Source: Rhodospirillaceae bacterium
Lineage (GTDB): Bacteria; Pseudomonadota; Alphaproteobacteria; Rhodospirillales; Casp-alpha2
NCBI GenBank assembly: GCA_018665815.1
Contig: JABJBP010000111.1
Span: 23,199-87,198 of the forward strand
Reading direction: 5' to 3'
Length of the DNA stretch: 64,000 bases
The translations under genes and the position numbers were made by a program. Under the pieces are notes generated by a model. It had not been told where the DNA came from. It did no database searches and saw nothing but the letters and a program-made list of their open reading frames with translations. Positions 27,936 to 36,715 of this stretch are shown one piece after another. Each line of letters opens with the position of its first letter. Within the stretch, counting starts at the first letter, position 1.

Positions 27936-28469
27936 TTATGGGCGTTTATTTCTAAACGCGTCCAAGGCGATAACTTCGCCAGTTTTGGGCGTGCCGTCCT
28001 CGTTGGCGCCGGCAATATCATCGTTGTCTTCCATGGTCGGCAGTTCTTCAAGTGCCTCGGCCATCTCATCTGTCTCATCGGCGGCAATGGCGGCCAATTC
28101 GTCTTCGTCCATGGAAACGGTTTTCAACTGTAGACCGAAGTTGACCGAAGGATCGGCGAAGGAGGTAATCGCCGAATAGGGAATGACCAGCAACTCTGGC
28201 GCCCCCTTGAAACGCAAGGACACTGTGAACCCATCGGGTTCGACGGTCAGGCTTTCGAACTGGTGCTGTAGAACAATGGTCAACTCATCGGGGTGTTCGG
28301 CGCGCAAATAGGGTGGCACGTCGACGCCTTCGGCGCCGGTTTTGAAAGTGATGTAAAAATGATGGTCGCCCGGCAATCCCTGATCGGCGGCAAGGCCTAG
28401 CGCGCGCTCAATGACGCGGCGCAAAGCTTCCTCAATCCAGATGTCGTAGCGGAGTTGTTCGTTATCCAT
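27936..28469 (-). CDS. sspB: SspB-type ClpXP adaptor (alphaproteobacterial SspB)
   Basis: A 177-residue protein. Residues ~5-115 form the SspB fold (YDIWIEEALRRVIERAL, HHFYITFKTGAEGVDVP, LTIVLQHQFESLTVEPDGF, LVIPYSAITSFADPSVNFGL). An acidic linker follows, and a short basic/hydrophobic tail (EVIALDAFRNKRP) corresponds to the ClpX-docking end. SspB captures ssrA-tagged proteins from stalled ribosomes and tethers them to ClpXP. The tmRNA gene for that tag lies about 720 bases upstream on the same strand, with one gene between. That neighbourhood strongly supports the function. Confidence 0.9.
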   Translation of the reverse strand: MDNEQLRYDIWIEEALRRVIERALGLAADQGLPGDHHFYITFKTGAEGVDVPPYLRAEHPDELTIVLQHQFESLTVEPDGFTVSLRFKGAPELLVIPYSAITSFADPSVNFGLQLKTVSMDEDELAAIAADETDEMAEALEELPTMEDNDDIAGANEDGTPKTGEVIALDAFRNKRP

Positions 28470-28540
28470 GCCACTGTTCTACCCCGGAACGGGGAACGTG
28501 ACCAGCGCCGTGGGCGCCTGATTTTGCGCCGCGTTTATTT

Positions 28541-29059
28541 CTATTTCCGGGCTTTGACCAGCTTGAACCGGCTCCAGCGCTTTTTGCTGCCGCGTGGCGG
28601 CTTGCCGACCATCAATTCATCGCCGCCGCCGTCGGGCGTGAAAAATTGCATGCCTTTGTGGAACGAGACCATGGAGATTTTCACGCCTGGGGTCAGCGGT
28701 GAGCCCTTGCCGGCGCCGCTTGAGGTTTTGATTTCCACCATGAAACGTTTGTCGCGTTTCTTATATTTCGACTTGGTTGCAAATGCGGTTTTCTTGCTGA
28801 CGTTGACCCAGACGTAGCGTTTTTTCGCGGCTGCCATCATGACCACCGGCGCGCCAAACTTCGGATCGTGGCGTTTGCCTTTTGCGTCATGCAGCAGAAA
28901 AACCGCGCTGCCTTCGCATTCCGTTGCTGAGGCATCCAGATAGCCGCCACGTGCGCCGCGCGCCACGTAATGCTTGTTGTCAGCTGTTTTGAAGCAAACC
29001 CGAAGGGTTTTTGCATCGACGGCAAACGTCGTTGGCGCCGCCGTCATGAAAACAGCCAA
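28541..29059 (-). CDS. Hypothetical secreted protein; start codon probably lost by a 1-base deletion
   Basis: An exported protein of ~170 residues with LRVCFKTADNKHYVARGARGG, FLLHDAKGKRHDPKFG and a Lys/Arg-rich C-terminal half (RGSKKRWSRFKLVKARK). It resembles no catalytic family I know and could be a fascin/beta-trefoil-like binding fold. The open frame has only TTG 29059 or an internal ATG as start, which cuts the signal peptide. With one more A in the A5 run at 29080-29084 (complement), ATG 29088 would come into frame and give a full signal peptide (IQSIAVGLAVFMTAAPTTFA). It lies between sspB and ssrA. Confidence 0.6.
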   Translation of the reverse strand: MAVFMTAAPTTFAVDAKTLRVCFKTADNKHYVARGARGGYLDASATECEGSAVFLLHDAKGKRHDPKFGAPVVMMAAAKKRYVWVNVSKKTAFATKSKYKKRDKRFMVEIKTSSGAGKGSPLTPGVKISMVSFHKGMQFFTPDGGGDELMVGKPPRGSKKRWSRFKLVKARK

Positions 29060-29184
29060 ACCGACCGCTATCGATTGAATTTTTCCATCGCCGAACCCGC
29101 TTTCGTCATGCTTTCCGCTATTCTTTCACGACATTAGTCAGCCAACCTGACGGAAAGCTGAAAAGACTAAACAATGCGGGGTCA

Positions 29185-29541
29185 GAAATAAAGTGGGAGG
29201 CTTCTGTTGCCAGGCGCCTCCCGAACCCCGCCTAGACGCGCAAACGCCTAGGACTTAACTGTTTCGGTTTATACGACTGCGTTAAGCAGCGGCACGAACC
29301 GGTGCAAAGTTGTCATTAGCAACTATTACAAATGGACCGGTAACGGCGGTACCCAACCGAACGAAAGCCATTGCCTTTACTACGCACGTCGATCCTGTTT
29401 CGCCCCCTTAAAATCCCCTCAACCAGTGGTTCTATAAACCGTTTGGCGAGGGGAGGAAATTGGTGGAGGCGCCGGGCACTGCCCCCGGGTCCGCAACGCT
29501 TATTCCGCAACGCGTTTATCGCCATAGCCGGCGAACCGGCA
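29185..29541 (-). ncRNA. ssrA: tmRNA, circularly permuted two-piece form
   Basis: Transfer-messenger RNA that rescues stalled ribosomes. Read on the minus strand, the acceptor piece comes first (about 29541 to 29461), with a T-arm-like hairpin and an encoded CCA at 29463-29461. An intervening loop follows, and then the coding piece starts at 29407 with GGGGGCG. These seven bases pair with CGCCTCC before the ACCA end, and the third pair is G-U, the alanyl-tRNA synthetase identity element. The tag frame at 29320-29282 encodes ANDNFAPVRAAA and stops at TAA. Downstream, GGCAACAGAAGCC lies in a GGGAGGC/GCCTCCC hairpin. The swapped gene order is typical of Alphaproteobacteria. Outer ends are approximate. 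Confidence 0.92.
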
Positions 29542-29546
29542 GGCCT

Positions 29547-29575
29547 AATATGTGCCTATTGGTCGAAAATCGCAA
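29547..29575 (-). promoter_or_regulatory. Sigma-70-like promoter of ssrA
   Basis: On the minus strand TTGCGA (29575-29570) and CATATT (29552-29547) are 17 bases apart. The predicted start near 29540 coincides with the expected 5' end of the tmRNA precursor. The promoter sits just past the end of the multicopper oxidase gene. Confidence 0.65.
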
Positions 29576-29587
29576 TGGTTCAGTGGT

Positions 29588-31003
29588 TTAAACAACCTCA
29601 ACGACACACGCCATGCCGGCCTGGTGGTGTTCCAGGATATGGCAATGGAACAGCCATTTGCCGGGGTTGTCGGCAACGAAGGCGATTATCGTGATTTCTT
29701 CGGGGTCCAACAGCACCGTATCCGTCCAGGGTTGGATCGGATCGGGTTTGCCGTTGCGCTCCAGTATTTTGAAGGCATGGCCATGCAGGTGCATGGGATG
29801 CGGCCACGCGGTGTCGTTTTGGATGGCCACGACCTGGCTGCGGCCTTTTTGGAACCGAAACAGGGGATCCATGACCATCGTGTGCGCGGCGACGCCGTTC
29901 AGGGCCCAGGCCTTGCCATGGTGGCGGACAAGGTCGCGAATTGCGGTTTTTTCACCTTTAAAAGTGGCCCCCGCCATACTGCCCATGGCGCCGCCGGAGA
30001 TCACCAATTTATGCCGGGCGGCATTGGCCAAATCCAGCGCCGGCAATGGGTTGACGATGAGTTGTGTGGACGCCGCCAGCGGAGAATTTCTGAGCGGTTG
30101 GTCCTTTGCATAAACCAATTTGAGATAAGTAAACGGCGCGCGTTCGAAATAATCGTCAATCACGTCAACGACGGCGCCGGGCGCCAAGTCCATATCTATG
30201 ATCACGTCGGCGCGCTGACCCGGCGCCAGGATAATCCGTCCGCCCGGCGGTTGGTGGGGCCGGACCGGATGCCCATCCAGGGCGATGACCGAGGGCTTGT
30301 GTTGATCAAAGCGCAGCCGGAAAATCCGCGCATTCGCCGCATTGATGATCCTGAGTCTGATCCGTTCGCCGGCCCGCACCGGAAAACTCTCGCTATCGCG
30401 GCCATTCAACGTGGCGACATTGCCCAGCCGGCCATTGTGGCTGAGGTCGTGCATTTGCCCGAAGGGCTCGGCAATTTGTGCGTCATCGTTGAGCCGCCAG
30501 TCGTCAATGACCCAGGTGACGTCGCGGTCGACTTTCGGTGGGTCGGCTTCTTCGATAATCAACGGCCCATAGAGTCCGCGGGCGATCTGTTCGGCTGATT
30601 TGACATGCGGGTGATACCAATAGGTGCCCGCGTCGGGCAAATCGAACGCGTAATTGAACGTTCCGCCCGGCATGACGGGCGGCTGGGTCAGCCCCGGCAC
30701 GCCATCCATGGCATTGGGCAGGCGCAGCCCATGCCAATGGACTGTGGTCGGATCTGGGAGATCGTTCTGAAACGAGATATCCAACCGCGCCCCCTGGCGG
30801 TAGCGCAGTTCGGGGCCGGGCACGCCGCCATCGTATGTCCAGACTCGGGTGTGGGGATTTTTACCCCCCAATAACGCGACCTCGCCAGGCCTAGCTACAA
30901 GCTTTTTTTGGGTTGCGCCTGCCACCGACGGCGCCGTCCACGACCAAATGACGGCCGATCCGGCGCCGGCAAGAAATTTTCGTCGGGTCAATCTTTGGTG
31001 CAT
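29588..31003 (-). CDS. Multicopper oxidase, Tat-exported
   Basis: A 471-residue three-cupredoxin-domain oxidase. The N-terminus (RLTRRKFLAGAGSAVIW) is a Tat signal with the twin Arg. Copper ligands are visible as HWHG, YWYHPH, HPMHLHGH and HCHILEHHQAGM, so the trinuclear centre and the type 1 site (with Met ligand) look complete. Such enzymes couple four one-electron oxidations to O2 reduction; copper resistance (CueO/CopA-like) or metal and phenol oxidation are typical roles. No Met-rich insert is present. The gene stands alone between ssrA and the Ldh-family gene. Confidence 0.92.
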   Translation of the reverse strand: MHQRLTRRKFLAGAGSAVIWSWTAPSVAGATQKKLVARPGEVALLGGKNPHTRVWTYDGGVPGPELRYRQGARLDISFQNDLPDPTTVHWHGLRLPNAMDGVPGLTQPPVMPGGTFNYAFDLPDAGTYWYHPHVKSAEQIARGLYGPLIIEEADPPKVDRDVTWVIDDWRLNDDAQIAEPFGQMHDLSHNGRLGNVATLNGRDSESFPVRAGERIRLRIINAANARIFRLRFDQHKPSVIALDGHPVRPHQPPGGRIILAPGQRADVIIDMDLAPGAVVDVIDDYFERAPFTYLKLVYAKDQPLRNSPLAASTQLIVNPLPALDLANAARHKLVISGGAMGSMAGATFKGEKTAIRDLVRHHGKAWALNGVAAHTMVMDPLFRFQKGRSQVVAIQNDTAWPHPMHLHGHAFKILERNGKPDPIQPWTDTVLLDPEEITIIAFVADNPGKWLFHCHILEHHQAGMACVVEVV

Positions 31004-31037
31004 GGCTGAATTTATGATGCTTGCCGCTGGGGGAAGG

Positions 31038-32069
31038 TCAAGCGCCGGCGTATCGTTTGACGGTCTCCAGCAGTTCAGGCGTCAGCGGAATCCCTGAGGC
31101 GCGCCGTTCATCCATGGCGCGGGCCTCCAACTCACCCGGCAGCAGCACTTCACCACCTTCGTCGAACGGTGCCGAGCCCTTGATTTTGGCGACGAATTCT
31201 TCCATCCGGTCGTAGTAGGTGCCGGCGCCCAACAGCCGCAGCGGATCGATGGCGATGAAGAAGTGGCAGACACCTTGCGGTTCTTTCTCCGCCCACATGT
31301 CGCCGACATCGTCCAGGAACCGGCCGCCGGACATCACACCGGACAACAGTTCGACCATCAGCGACAATCCGTAACCCTTGTGGCCGCCGATAAACTGAAT
31401 GAACCCGTCGAGGCCGGCTGTCGGGTCGGTGGTTGGGGCGCCGTCGGCATCCAAGGCCCAACCCAGAGGCATGTCTTCGCCGGCATCGCGCAGTTTTCGC
31501 ATCTTGCCGCGCGCCGCGACACTTTGCGCCATATCCAAGATAAATGGCGCGCCGCCGCGACGCGGTGCTGCGAAGCCCAGCGGATTGTTTCCCATCAACA
31601 AATCACGCCCACCAAAGGGCGCCATGGCCGGCGATGCACTGGTCCCGCAAAACAGCGCCATGGCGGCGACCGAGGCGGCGAACCCATAGGGCGCGGTGCC
31701 GCCGAAATGATTTGAGTTTTTAACCGAGACCAATCCAATGCCGTTGGCCCGAGCTTTCGCCATGGCACACTCCAACGCCTTGGCGCCGACCACCTGGCCT
31801 TGCCCACCGTCGCCGTCGATGATTGCCAATGCCGGTGCGCGATCTTCGATTTGGATGTCGGGGATGGCTTTTACGACACCAGCCTCGACGCGCTTCAGGT
31901 ATTGTTCGACCCGATGCACGCCATGTGTCGAGATGCCCATCAGGTCTGTCGTGACCAGGATTTCGGCGACGGCCTCGGCGTCATTGTCGGGGAAGCCTGC
32001 ACGGCGGAAAGCTTCCGTCGTCAGGGCCGACAGTTCCTCGGCGGATATGAAAACTTGTGATGTGGCCAT
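31038..32069 (-). CDS. Ldh-family (malate/L-lactate/ureidoglycolate dehydrogenase-like) oxidoreductase
   Basis: A 343-residue NAD(P)-dependent dehydrogenase of the non-Rossmann Ldh2 family. Landmarks are STHGVHRVEQYLKR near residue 50, VSVKNSNHFGGTAPYG with the active His, LLMGNNPLGFAAPRRGGAPFILDMAQS, and GHKGYGLSLMVELLSG. Family members reduce 2-oxo acids or oxidise ureidoglycolate, sulfolactate or malate. Substrate is not predictable here. It is divergent from the class III aminotransferase, with 72 bases between starts. Confidence 0.88.
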   Translation of the reverse strand: MATSQVFISAEELSALTTEAFRRAGFPDNDAEAVAEILVTTDLMGISTHGVHRVEQYLKRVEAGVVKAIPDIQIEDRAPALAIIDGDGGQGQVVGAKALECAMAKARANGIGLVSVKNSNHFGGTAPYGFAASVAAMALFCGTSASPAMAPFGGRDLLMGNNPLGFAAPRRGGAPFILDMAQSVAARGKMRKLRDAGEDMPLGWALDADGAPTTDPTAGLDGFIQFIGGHKGYGLSLMVELLSGVMSGGRFLDDVGDMWAEKEPQGVCHFFIAIDPLRLLGAGTYYDRMEEFVAKIKGSAPFDEGGEVLLPGELEARAMDERRASGIPLTPELLETVKRYAGA

Positions 32070-32141
32070 ACCCGCAGATTGCCCGCTTCGCTTTCCTTGG
32101 TCAATTGGTGCTAATCTCAGTCAACAATTGGGGAGGATAAG

Positions 32142-33476
32142 ATGGATCGCGCCCGCGCAAAGCGTATTGCCAAGCAATGGATGTTCCCGACCGAGACCAC
32201 CAGCTACATGGGGGGCCTTGAAGACCGCCCGGTTCTGGTGAGGTCGGAAGGCCGCACCGTCACCGATTCGGACGGTAAGGAATATCTGGATTTCCAATCC
32301 GGGCAGATGGGCGCCGCACTGGGGCATCAGCACCCGCGCATGACAGCGGTCGTTGAGAATACCATGCGCTCGATGATGCATTCGACCAACACCATGCTCA
32401 ACGCGCCGCGCCTCAAGCTGCATGAGCGGTTGGGAAAGTTGCTGCCGCTGCCGTTATCGAAATCGCTGTTTTTGGTGTCCGGTAGCGACACGATTGAGGC
32501 CAGCGTGGATTTGGCACGAAAAGCAACCGGTGGTGTCGATGTGATTGGCTTTCACGCTGGGCTGCACGGCTCGACTTCATACCTGACGCGCTCATTGTCG
32601 TTCAACTGGGAGCGCAGAAAGCACAGTGTCGTTGCCCCGGCGACGCAAGCCATCGTCACACCGTATTGTTATCGCTGTCCGTTAAAACTGAAATTTCCCA
32701 GTTGCGACATTCAATGTCTGGATACCAGCCTCGAACTGGCTGATGCGAACTTCACCACCAAGCCCGCGGCCTTCATCGGTGAGCCGATCCTCAGCGCCGG
32801 CGGTGTAATCCAGCCGCCGGAGGGGTATTTTAAGAAGCTTCAAGAAGCCCTCAAGGCGCGCGGCATGTTGATGATCATGGATGAGGCGCAGACAGGATTG
32901 GGCAAGACCGGCAAGTTGTTTGGATTCCAGCACGAAAAGGGCGTCAGTCCGGAGATCATCGGCATCTCCAAGCACTTTGGCGGCGGCCTGCCGATCAGTG
33001 CGGTCTGCACCACGGCCAAGGTTGCCCGTGACGCGGTCAAGAACGGCTACTTCGCGACGCGCTCGCATGCCACCGATCCATTGCTGTGTGCCGCCGGAAC
33101 GGAAAGCCTGAATATCGTCGAAGACGAAGACATGGCTGGAAAGGCGGCGAAAATTGAAACGCGCATCAAAGGCGCGTTCAACAAAATGGCCAAGGAATTC
33201 GAGTCGGTTGGCGACATTCGCGGTCGGGGCGTGTTGTTGGGGATCGAGTTCGTCACTGACCGCGTCAAGAAGACGCCGGCGAATGCGCAGACCAAAATGA
33301 TATTTGATTATTGTCTGAACAAAGGACTGATCTTCCAAATTAGGGGAACACGCGGCCTGCAGAATGTCATCCGCCTGGTGCCACCGATGACCACGACCAA
33401 GCCGGAATTGGATCGGGCGCTGTCGATTTTGTATGACGCCGTTAAGCGGGCATCGAAAGGCAAACGGCGGGGCTGA
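32142..33476 (+). CDS. Class III PLP-dependent aminotransferase
   Basis: A 444-residue fold-type I enzyme of the ornithine/GABA aminotransferase class. The PLP Lys is Lys277 in IGISKHFGGGLPISAV, the phosphate/ring-binding segment is MLMIMDEAQTGLGKTG, and the dimer-interface loop is LDFQSGQMGAALGHQHP. The KHFGGGLP pattern and lack of an N-terminal extension are like dialkylglycine decarboxylase-type members, but the amino donor is open. GGGGAGG precedes the start. The alpha/beta hydrolase gene begins immediately after its stop codon. Confidence 0.88.
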   Translation: MDRARAKRIAKQWMFPTETTSYMGGLEDRPVLVRSEGRTVTDSDGKEYLDFQSGQMGAALGHQHPRMTAVVENTMRSMMHSTNTMLNAPRLKLHERLGKLLPLPLSKSLFLVSGSDTIEASVDLARKATGGVDVIGFHAGLHGSTSYLTRSLSFNWERRKHSVVAPATQAIVTPYCYRCPLKLKFPSCDIQCLDTSLELADANFTTKPAAFIGEPILSAGGVIQPPEGYFKKLQEALKARGMLMIMDEAQTGLGKTGKLFGFQHEKGVSPEIIGISKHFGGGLPISAVCTTAKVARDAVKNGYFATRSHATDPLLCAAGTESLNIVEDEDMAGKAAKIETRIKGAFNKMAKEFESVGDIRGRGVLLGIEFVTDRVKKTPANAQTKMIFDYCLNKGLIFQIRGTRGLQNVIRLVPPMTTTKPELDRALSILYDAVKRASKGKRRG

Positions 33477-34324
33477 ATGATCGACGCATTGGAAGAAACC
33501 GCCAAGGTCATCCAGACTCCGTGCGGCGACGGGCACATGGTTTGGCATCTCTGGGGTGAACGGGCGCCCCTGGTGTTGCTGCACGGGGGCTCCGGATCCT
33601 GGACCCATTGGGCACGGAATATCCCAGCCTTGTCCCAGCGGTTCCGGTTGCTGGTCGCGGATTTGCCGGGGCTTGGTGATTCCGATGAACCGACCGTGCC
33701 CTATGACAGCACGAATTACCCGGCCAGTACGGCACGCCTGGCGGCCATCGTGCAAACGGGTGTGGATGCAATTTTGGGCGACGATGCGTCGTTTCATCTC
33801 TGCGGGTTTTCCTTTGGATCAATCATCGGCACGTACTTGGCGGCGCGGGCCGGCCAGCGCGTCAAAACTTTGACGCTGGCCGGATCCGCCGCCTTCGGCC
33901 TGCCTTGGGATGGCCTGAATGGCAATCTCAAGGGGATGACGAATGAGATGACAGAAGCCGAACGCATTGAAATTCAGCGCCATAACCTGTCGATCATTAT
34001 GATGGCCGGTCTGGTCGGTGAGGATGCGGCGCGTATGCAGCTTCGAAATGTTGAACGCGCCCGGGTCCGCTCGCATGGGATTGGTGATACGGATCTTTGA
34101 TGGTTGCCCTCAAGCAGGTCACCGCGCCATTGAACGGTATTTGGGGCCGTCAGGACATTTATGCGCAACCGAACCTCAAGCGGATCGGTGAGATTTTTCG
34201 CGATCAGGATGCGAGCGCGATTTTTAATATTATCGATGGCGCCGGCCATTGGGTGATGTACGAACAATCGGCGATATTTGATGCGACACTGACCGAGATC
34301 ATCGAACAGCGTGGCGGTTCGTGA
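33477..34324 (+). pseudogene. Alpha/beta hydrolase, frameshifted
   Basis: The first ~205 codons give a complete N-terminal hydrolase core: LVLLHGGSGSWTHWARNIP, LLVADLPGLGDSDEP and the nucleophile elbow LCGFSFGSIIGTYLA, then a cap-like helical part. The frame stops at TGA 34098-34100. The next frame continues at once as LMVALKQVTAPLNGIWGRQD, which holds the acidic residue, and ends with the catalytic His in IDGAGHWVMYEQ. Adding one T to the run 34096-34098 fuses the parts into one ~281-residue protein. As it stands the first part lacks the acid and His and would be inactive. Confidence 0.75.
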
Positions 34325-34357
34325 TAGAGACGCCATAAATCCAAAGTGGAGATTCCC

Positions 34358-35233
34358 ATGACAGCCGACAGCTACCAACACCCCGATGCCATTGTCACCA
34401 CCGAGTGGCTTGCCGATCACCTGGATGACCCGGGCCTTCGTATTTTCGAATGCACCATGAAGCTGGTTTATGAACCCGGTTCGCCCGTGCGCTCGATCAA
34501 CCAGCGCGACGCCTTTGACGCCGGCCATATTCCCGGTGCCGGATACTTCGATTTGCAGGCAGATCTTTCCGACAACGAAAGCTCGTTCCGCTTCACCATG
34601 CCGCCGCCGGCGGCGTTGGCGACGATACTGGCCGGGCGCGGTGTCGGCGACGGTACCCGCGTTGTGTTGTATAGCCGCGACAGCTTGCAGTGGTCGACCC
34701 GGGTCTGGTGGATGCTCCGCGCCATCGGTTTCGATAACGCGGCGGTGTTGGACGGCGGATGGAGCACTTGGATCGCCGAAGGCCGGCCTATTTCGACGGA
34801 GGGGTGCGCTTATGGCCCCGAGACCCTGAACGTCAAACCGAGACCGGCGCTTTTCGTCGGCCCCGACGCAGTTCAGGCGGCCATCAATGATACGGCAGTC
34901 TGCACCATCAATGCTCTGACGCCGGATATCCACAGTGGTGAGAACCTGCGCTACGGGCGGGCCGGCCGAATTCCTGGCAGCGTCAATATCTCAGCCGCTG
35001 AAATGCAGGACCCGGAAACCTTGAAAATACCCACCGCCGAAGACTCGGCGGGCCGATTTATCGCGGTCGGCGCGGACAGCGCGGCACGGATCATCGTTTA
35101 TTGCGGCGGCGGTATCGCCGCCAGCCTGGATGCGTTTTTGCTGCACCAGTTGGGCCATGAAGACATCGCCATCTACGACAATTCGATGACCGAATGGGCC
35201 AATGATCCGGCGCGCCCCATGGAGACGGATTAG
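34358..35233 (+). CDS. Sulfurtransferase, two-domain rhodanese (SseA-like)
   Basis: A 291-residue tandem rhodanese. The N-terminal, non-catalytic domain has INQRDAFDAGHIPGAGYFDL. The C-terminal domain has GRAGRIPGSVNIS and the active Cys in IIVYCGGGIAAS. The loop CGGGIAA differs from the CRxGx[RT] of thiosulfate rhodanese and the CGxGVT of mercaptopyruvate sulfurtransferases, so the donor is unclear. The start at 34358 has GTGGAGAT upstream. A strong terminator follows the gene. Confidence 0.85.
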   Translation: MTADSYQHPDAIVTTEWLADHLDDPGLRIFECTMKLVYEPGSPVRSINQRDAFDAGHIPGAGYFDLQADLSDNESSFRFTMPPPAALATILAGRGVGDGTRVVLYSRDSLQWSTRVWWMLRAIGFDNAAVLDGGWSTWIAEGRPISTEGCAYGPETLNVKPRPALFVGPDAVQAAINDTAVCTINALTPDIHSGENLRYGRAGRIPGSVNISAAEMQDPETLKIPTAEDSAGRFIAVGADSAARIIVYCGGGIAASLDAFLLHQLGHEDIAIYDNSMTEWANDPARPMETD

Positions 35234-35267
35234 CAGATACGGATTGAGGGCCTGGCCATATGATAAA

Positions 35268-35298
35268 CCGGCCCGGCGGATGCCGGGCCGGCTGCTTT
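35268..35298 (+). terminator. Rho-independent terminator after the sulfurtransferase gene
   Basis: A perfect 10-base GC-only stem CCGGCCCGGC / GCCGGGCCGG with a GGAT loop at 35278-35281, followed by CTGCTTTTC. It lies between convergent genes and may serve both. Confidence 0.8.
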
Positions 35299-35326
35299 TC
35301 CAGGGAACGGTTGCTGCCTTGCCAGG

Positions 35327-35563
35327 TTACGGCTGTTCCCCGGGCAAATCCCAAAATGACCGCGTCGATTCAGCCAAAGCCTGCTCGCGGGTGATGCCGA
35401 TATCGGCAAGTTGGCTGTCGGTCAGCTCGGCCAACTGCCGGCGCTGGCGATTAACCCGGTAGGCCTTCACGGCCAGGACAATCAGGTGCAAGGGGGCGAC
35501 CGGACGAAGTCCCAGGCGGAATGTCGGGTGCTGGGCGAGGGTGGCGGCGTGAACGTTTGTCAT
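35327..35563 (-). CDS. DUF1127 family small protein
   Basis: A 78-residue protein whose second half is a DUF1127 domain: RRQLAELTDSQLADIGITRE with an Arg-rich lead and RSFWDLP close. DUF1127 proteins are small, basic and often abundant; some bind RNA or affect phosphate and carbon metabolism. The gene is divergent from a LysR regulator across 135 AT-rich bases, a common pairing in Alphaproteobacteria, which suggests the regulator controls it. Confidence 0.85.
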   Translation of the reverse strand: MTNVHAATLAQHPTFRLGLRPVAPLHLIVLAVKAYRVNRQRRQLAELTDSQLADIGITREQALAESTRSFWDLPGEQP

Positions 35564-35698
35564 GTTGGCCTCCTATGGCGCGGGCTAATGTGTGGCGGCG
35601 TGTTGGCCACAGAGATAGAGAATTTTATTGAATAACGAAGATGAATGTTTATTATAAAGTTGATAATGTTTCGTTATTAATAGAAATTGAGTCCGCTC
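35564..35698. promoter_or_regulatory. AT-rich divergent control region (DUF1127 / LysR)
   Basis: The 135 bases between the divergent starts are strongly AT-rich in the part next to the LysR gene (35625-35690), with repeated TTATTAA/TTATAAAG-like stretches. LysR regulators usually bind such regions. No exact T-N11-A palindrome can be fixed by eye. Confidence 0.45.
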
Positions 35699-36571
35699 AT
35701 GGCCCATAACATCGATACCTCCCTGCTTCGCGCTTTCGTTGCCGTCGCCGAGACCGGTGGCATGACTCGCGCCGGGCTGTTGTTGAATCTGACCCAAGCC
35801 GCCGTCAGCCAGCAGGTGAAGCGTCTTGAAGACCTGCTTCAATCGCAATTGTTCGAGCGTGAAAAGAAAAAGGTCAAATTGTCCGCCGATGGCGAGCGGC
35901 TGTTACCGCTGGCGCAACGCATGCTGGAAATGAACGATCAGGTCTGGGGCGTGATGACGGCGCCCGACTTCGAAGGCGAGGTCCGTGTCGGCGTACCGCA
36001 CGATATCGTCAAGGCGTTCATGCCGCCGATCCTGAAAAGCTTTGATCGTGCGTGGCCGCGCGTCAGCGTCTCACTGGTGCCGGGGGCATCGTTGGAATTG
36101 ATGGAAGCCATGGACCGTGGTGAGACCGATCTGACCATGACGACCGAGCAAGGGGTCCAACCGGGTGGTGAGGTTTTGCTGCATGACCAATTGGTTTGGG
36201 CTGGTTGCCGGGACGGCCGGGCACATTTGAATGACCCGCTGCCGATCACGGTCGGTAATCCGCGATGTATTTTCCGAGCAGCGTGCACGGCGGCGCTTGC
36301 GAATATTGATCGCCAGTGGCGGGCCGTGGTCGACAATGGCAACATGTTGTCCGTTTATGCGGCCCTTGAAGCCGATTTGGCCGTCACGCCGCTGATGGCG
36401 TCAACGGTGCCCGAGGGGCTGGTTGTTTTGCGCCCGGAGTCAGGTCTGCCGCCGCTACCGCCGTTCAATGTCAATCTATACCTGCCAAAGGCGGGCGCGT
36501 CGGATGCCGGTTTGGAGTTTGCTAAACATATCCGTGAACAGTTCAAGGCGCGCTACCGTCACGCCGCCTGA
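35699..36571 (+). CDS. LysR-family transcriptional regulator
   Basis: A 290-residue LysR protein. The winged HTH occupies residues 1-62 (LLRAFVAVAETGGMTRAG, LNLTQAAVSQQVKRLEDLL, LFEREKKKVKLSADGERLL). The effector domain follows (VRVGVPHDIVKAFMPPIL start of the periplasmic-binding-like fold). ATG 35699 is chosen over TTG 35687. The effector is unknown; the divergent DUF1127 gene is the obvious target. Confidence 0.9.
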   Translation: MAHNIDTSLLRAFVAVAETGGMTRAGLLLNLTQAAVSQQVKRLEDLLQSQLFEREKKKVKLSADGERLLPLAQRMLEMNDQVWGVMTAPDFEGEVRVGVPHDIVKAFMPPILKSFDRAWPRVSVSLVPGASLELMEAMDRGETDLTMTTEQGVQPGGEVLLHDQLVWAGCRDGRAHLNDPLPITVGNPRCIFRAACTAALANIDRQWRAVVDNGNMLSVYAALEADLAVTPLMASTVPEGLVVLRPESGLPPLPPFNVNLYLPKAGASDAGLEFAKHIREQFKARYRHAA

Positions 36572-36715
36572 CCGGGTCGGTCAGAGCATTGACTTTAATT
36601 TCGTTAAACTTGGTGCCGCATTGACCCGATTCCCCATTGGCCATTATATTCCGTTGCCCCATCAACCCATGGGCGTGGCCGACTAGCCGGGCCCTTTACT
36701 CAAGCAGTTAGAGCT

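Noticed and set aside
29552..30598. Long plus-strand open frame opposite the multicopper oxidase (348 codons)
   Set aside because: It is the antisense of a clearly conserved oxidase; no ribosome site or family is seen.
32682..33797. 371-codon minus-strand frame opposite the aminotransferase and hydrolase
   Set aside because: Antisense of conserved coding sequence; composition is what high-GC third positions produce.
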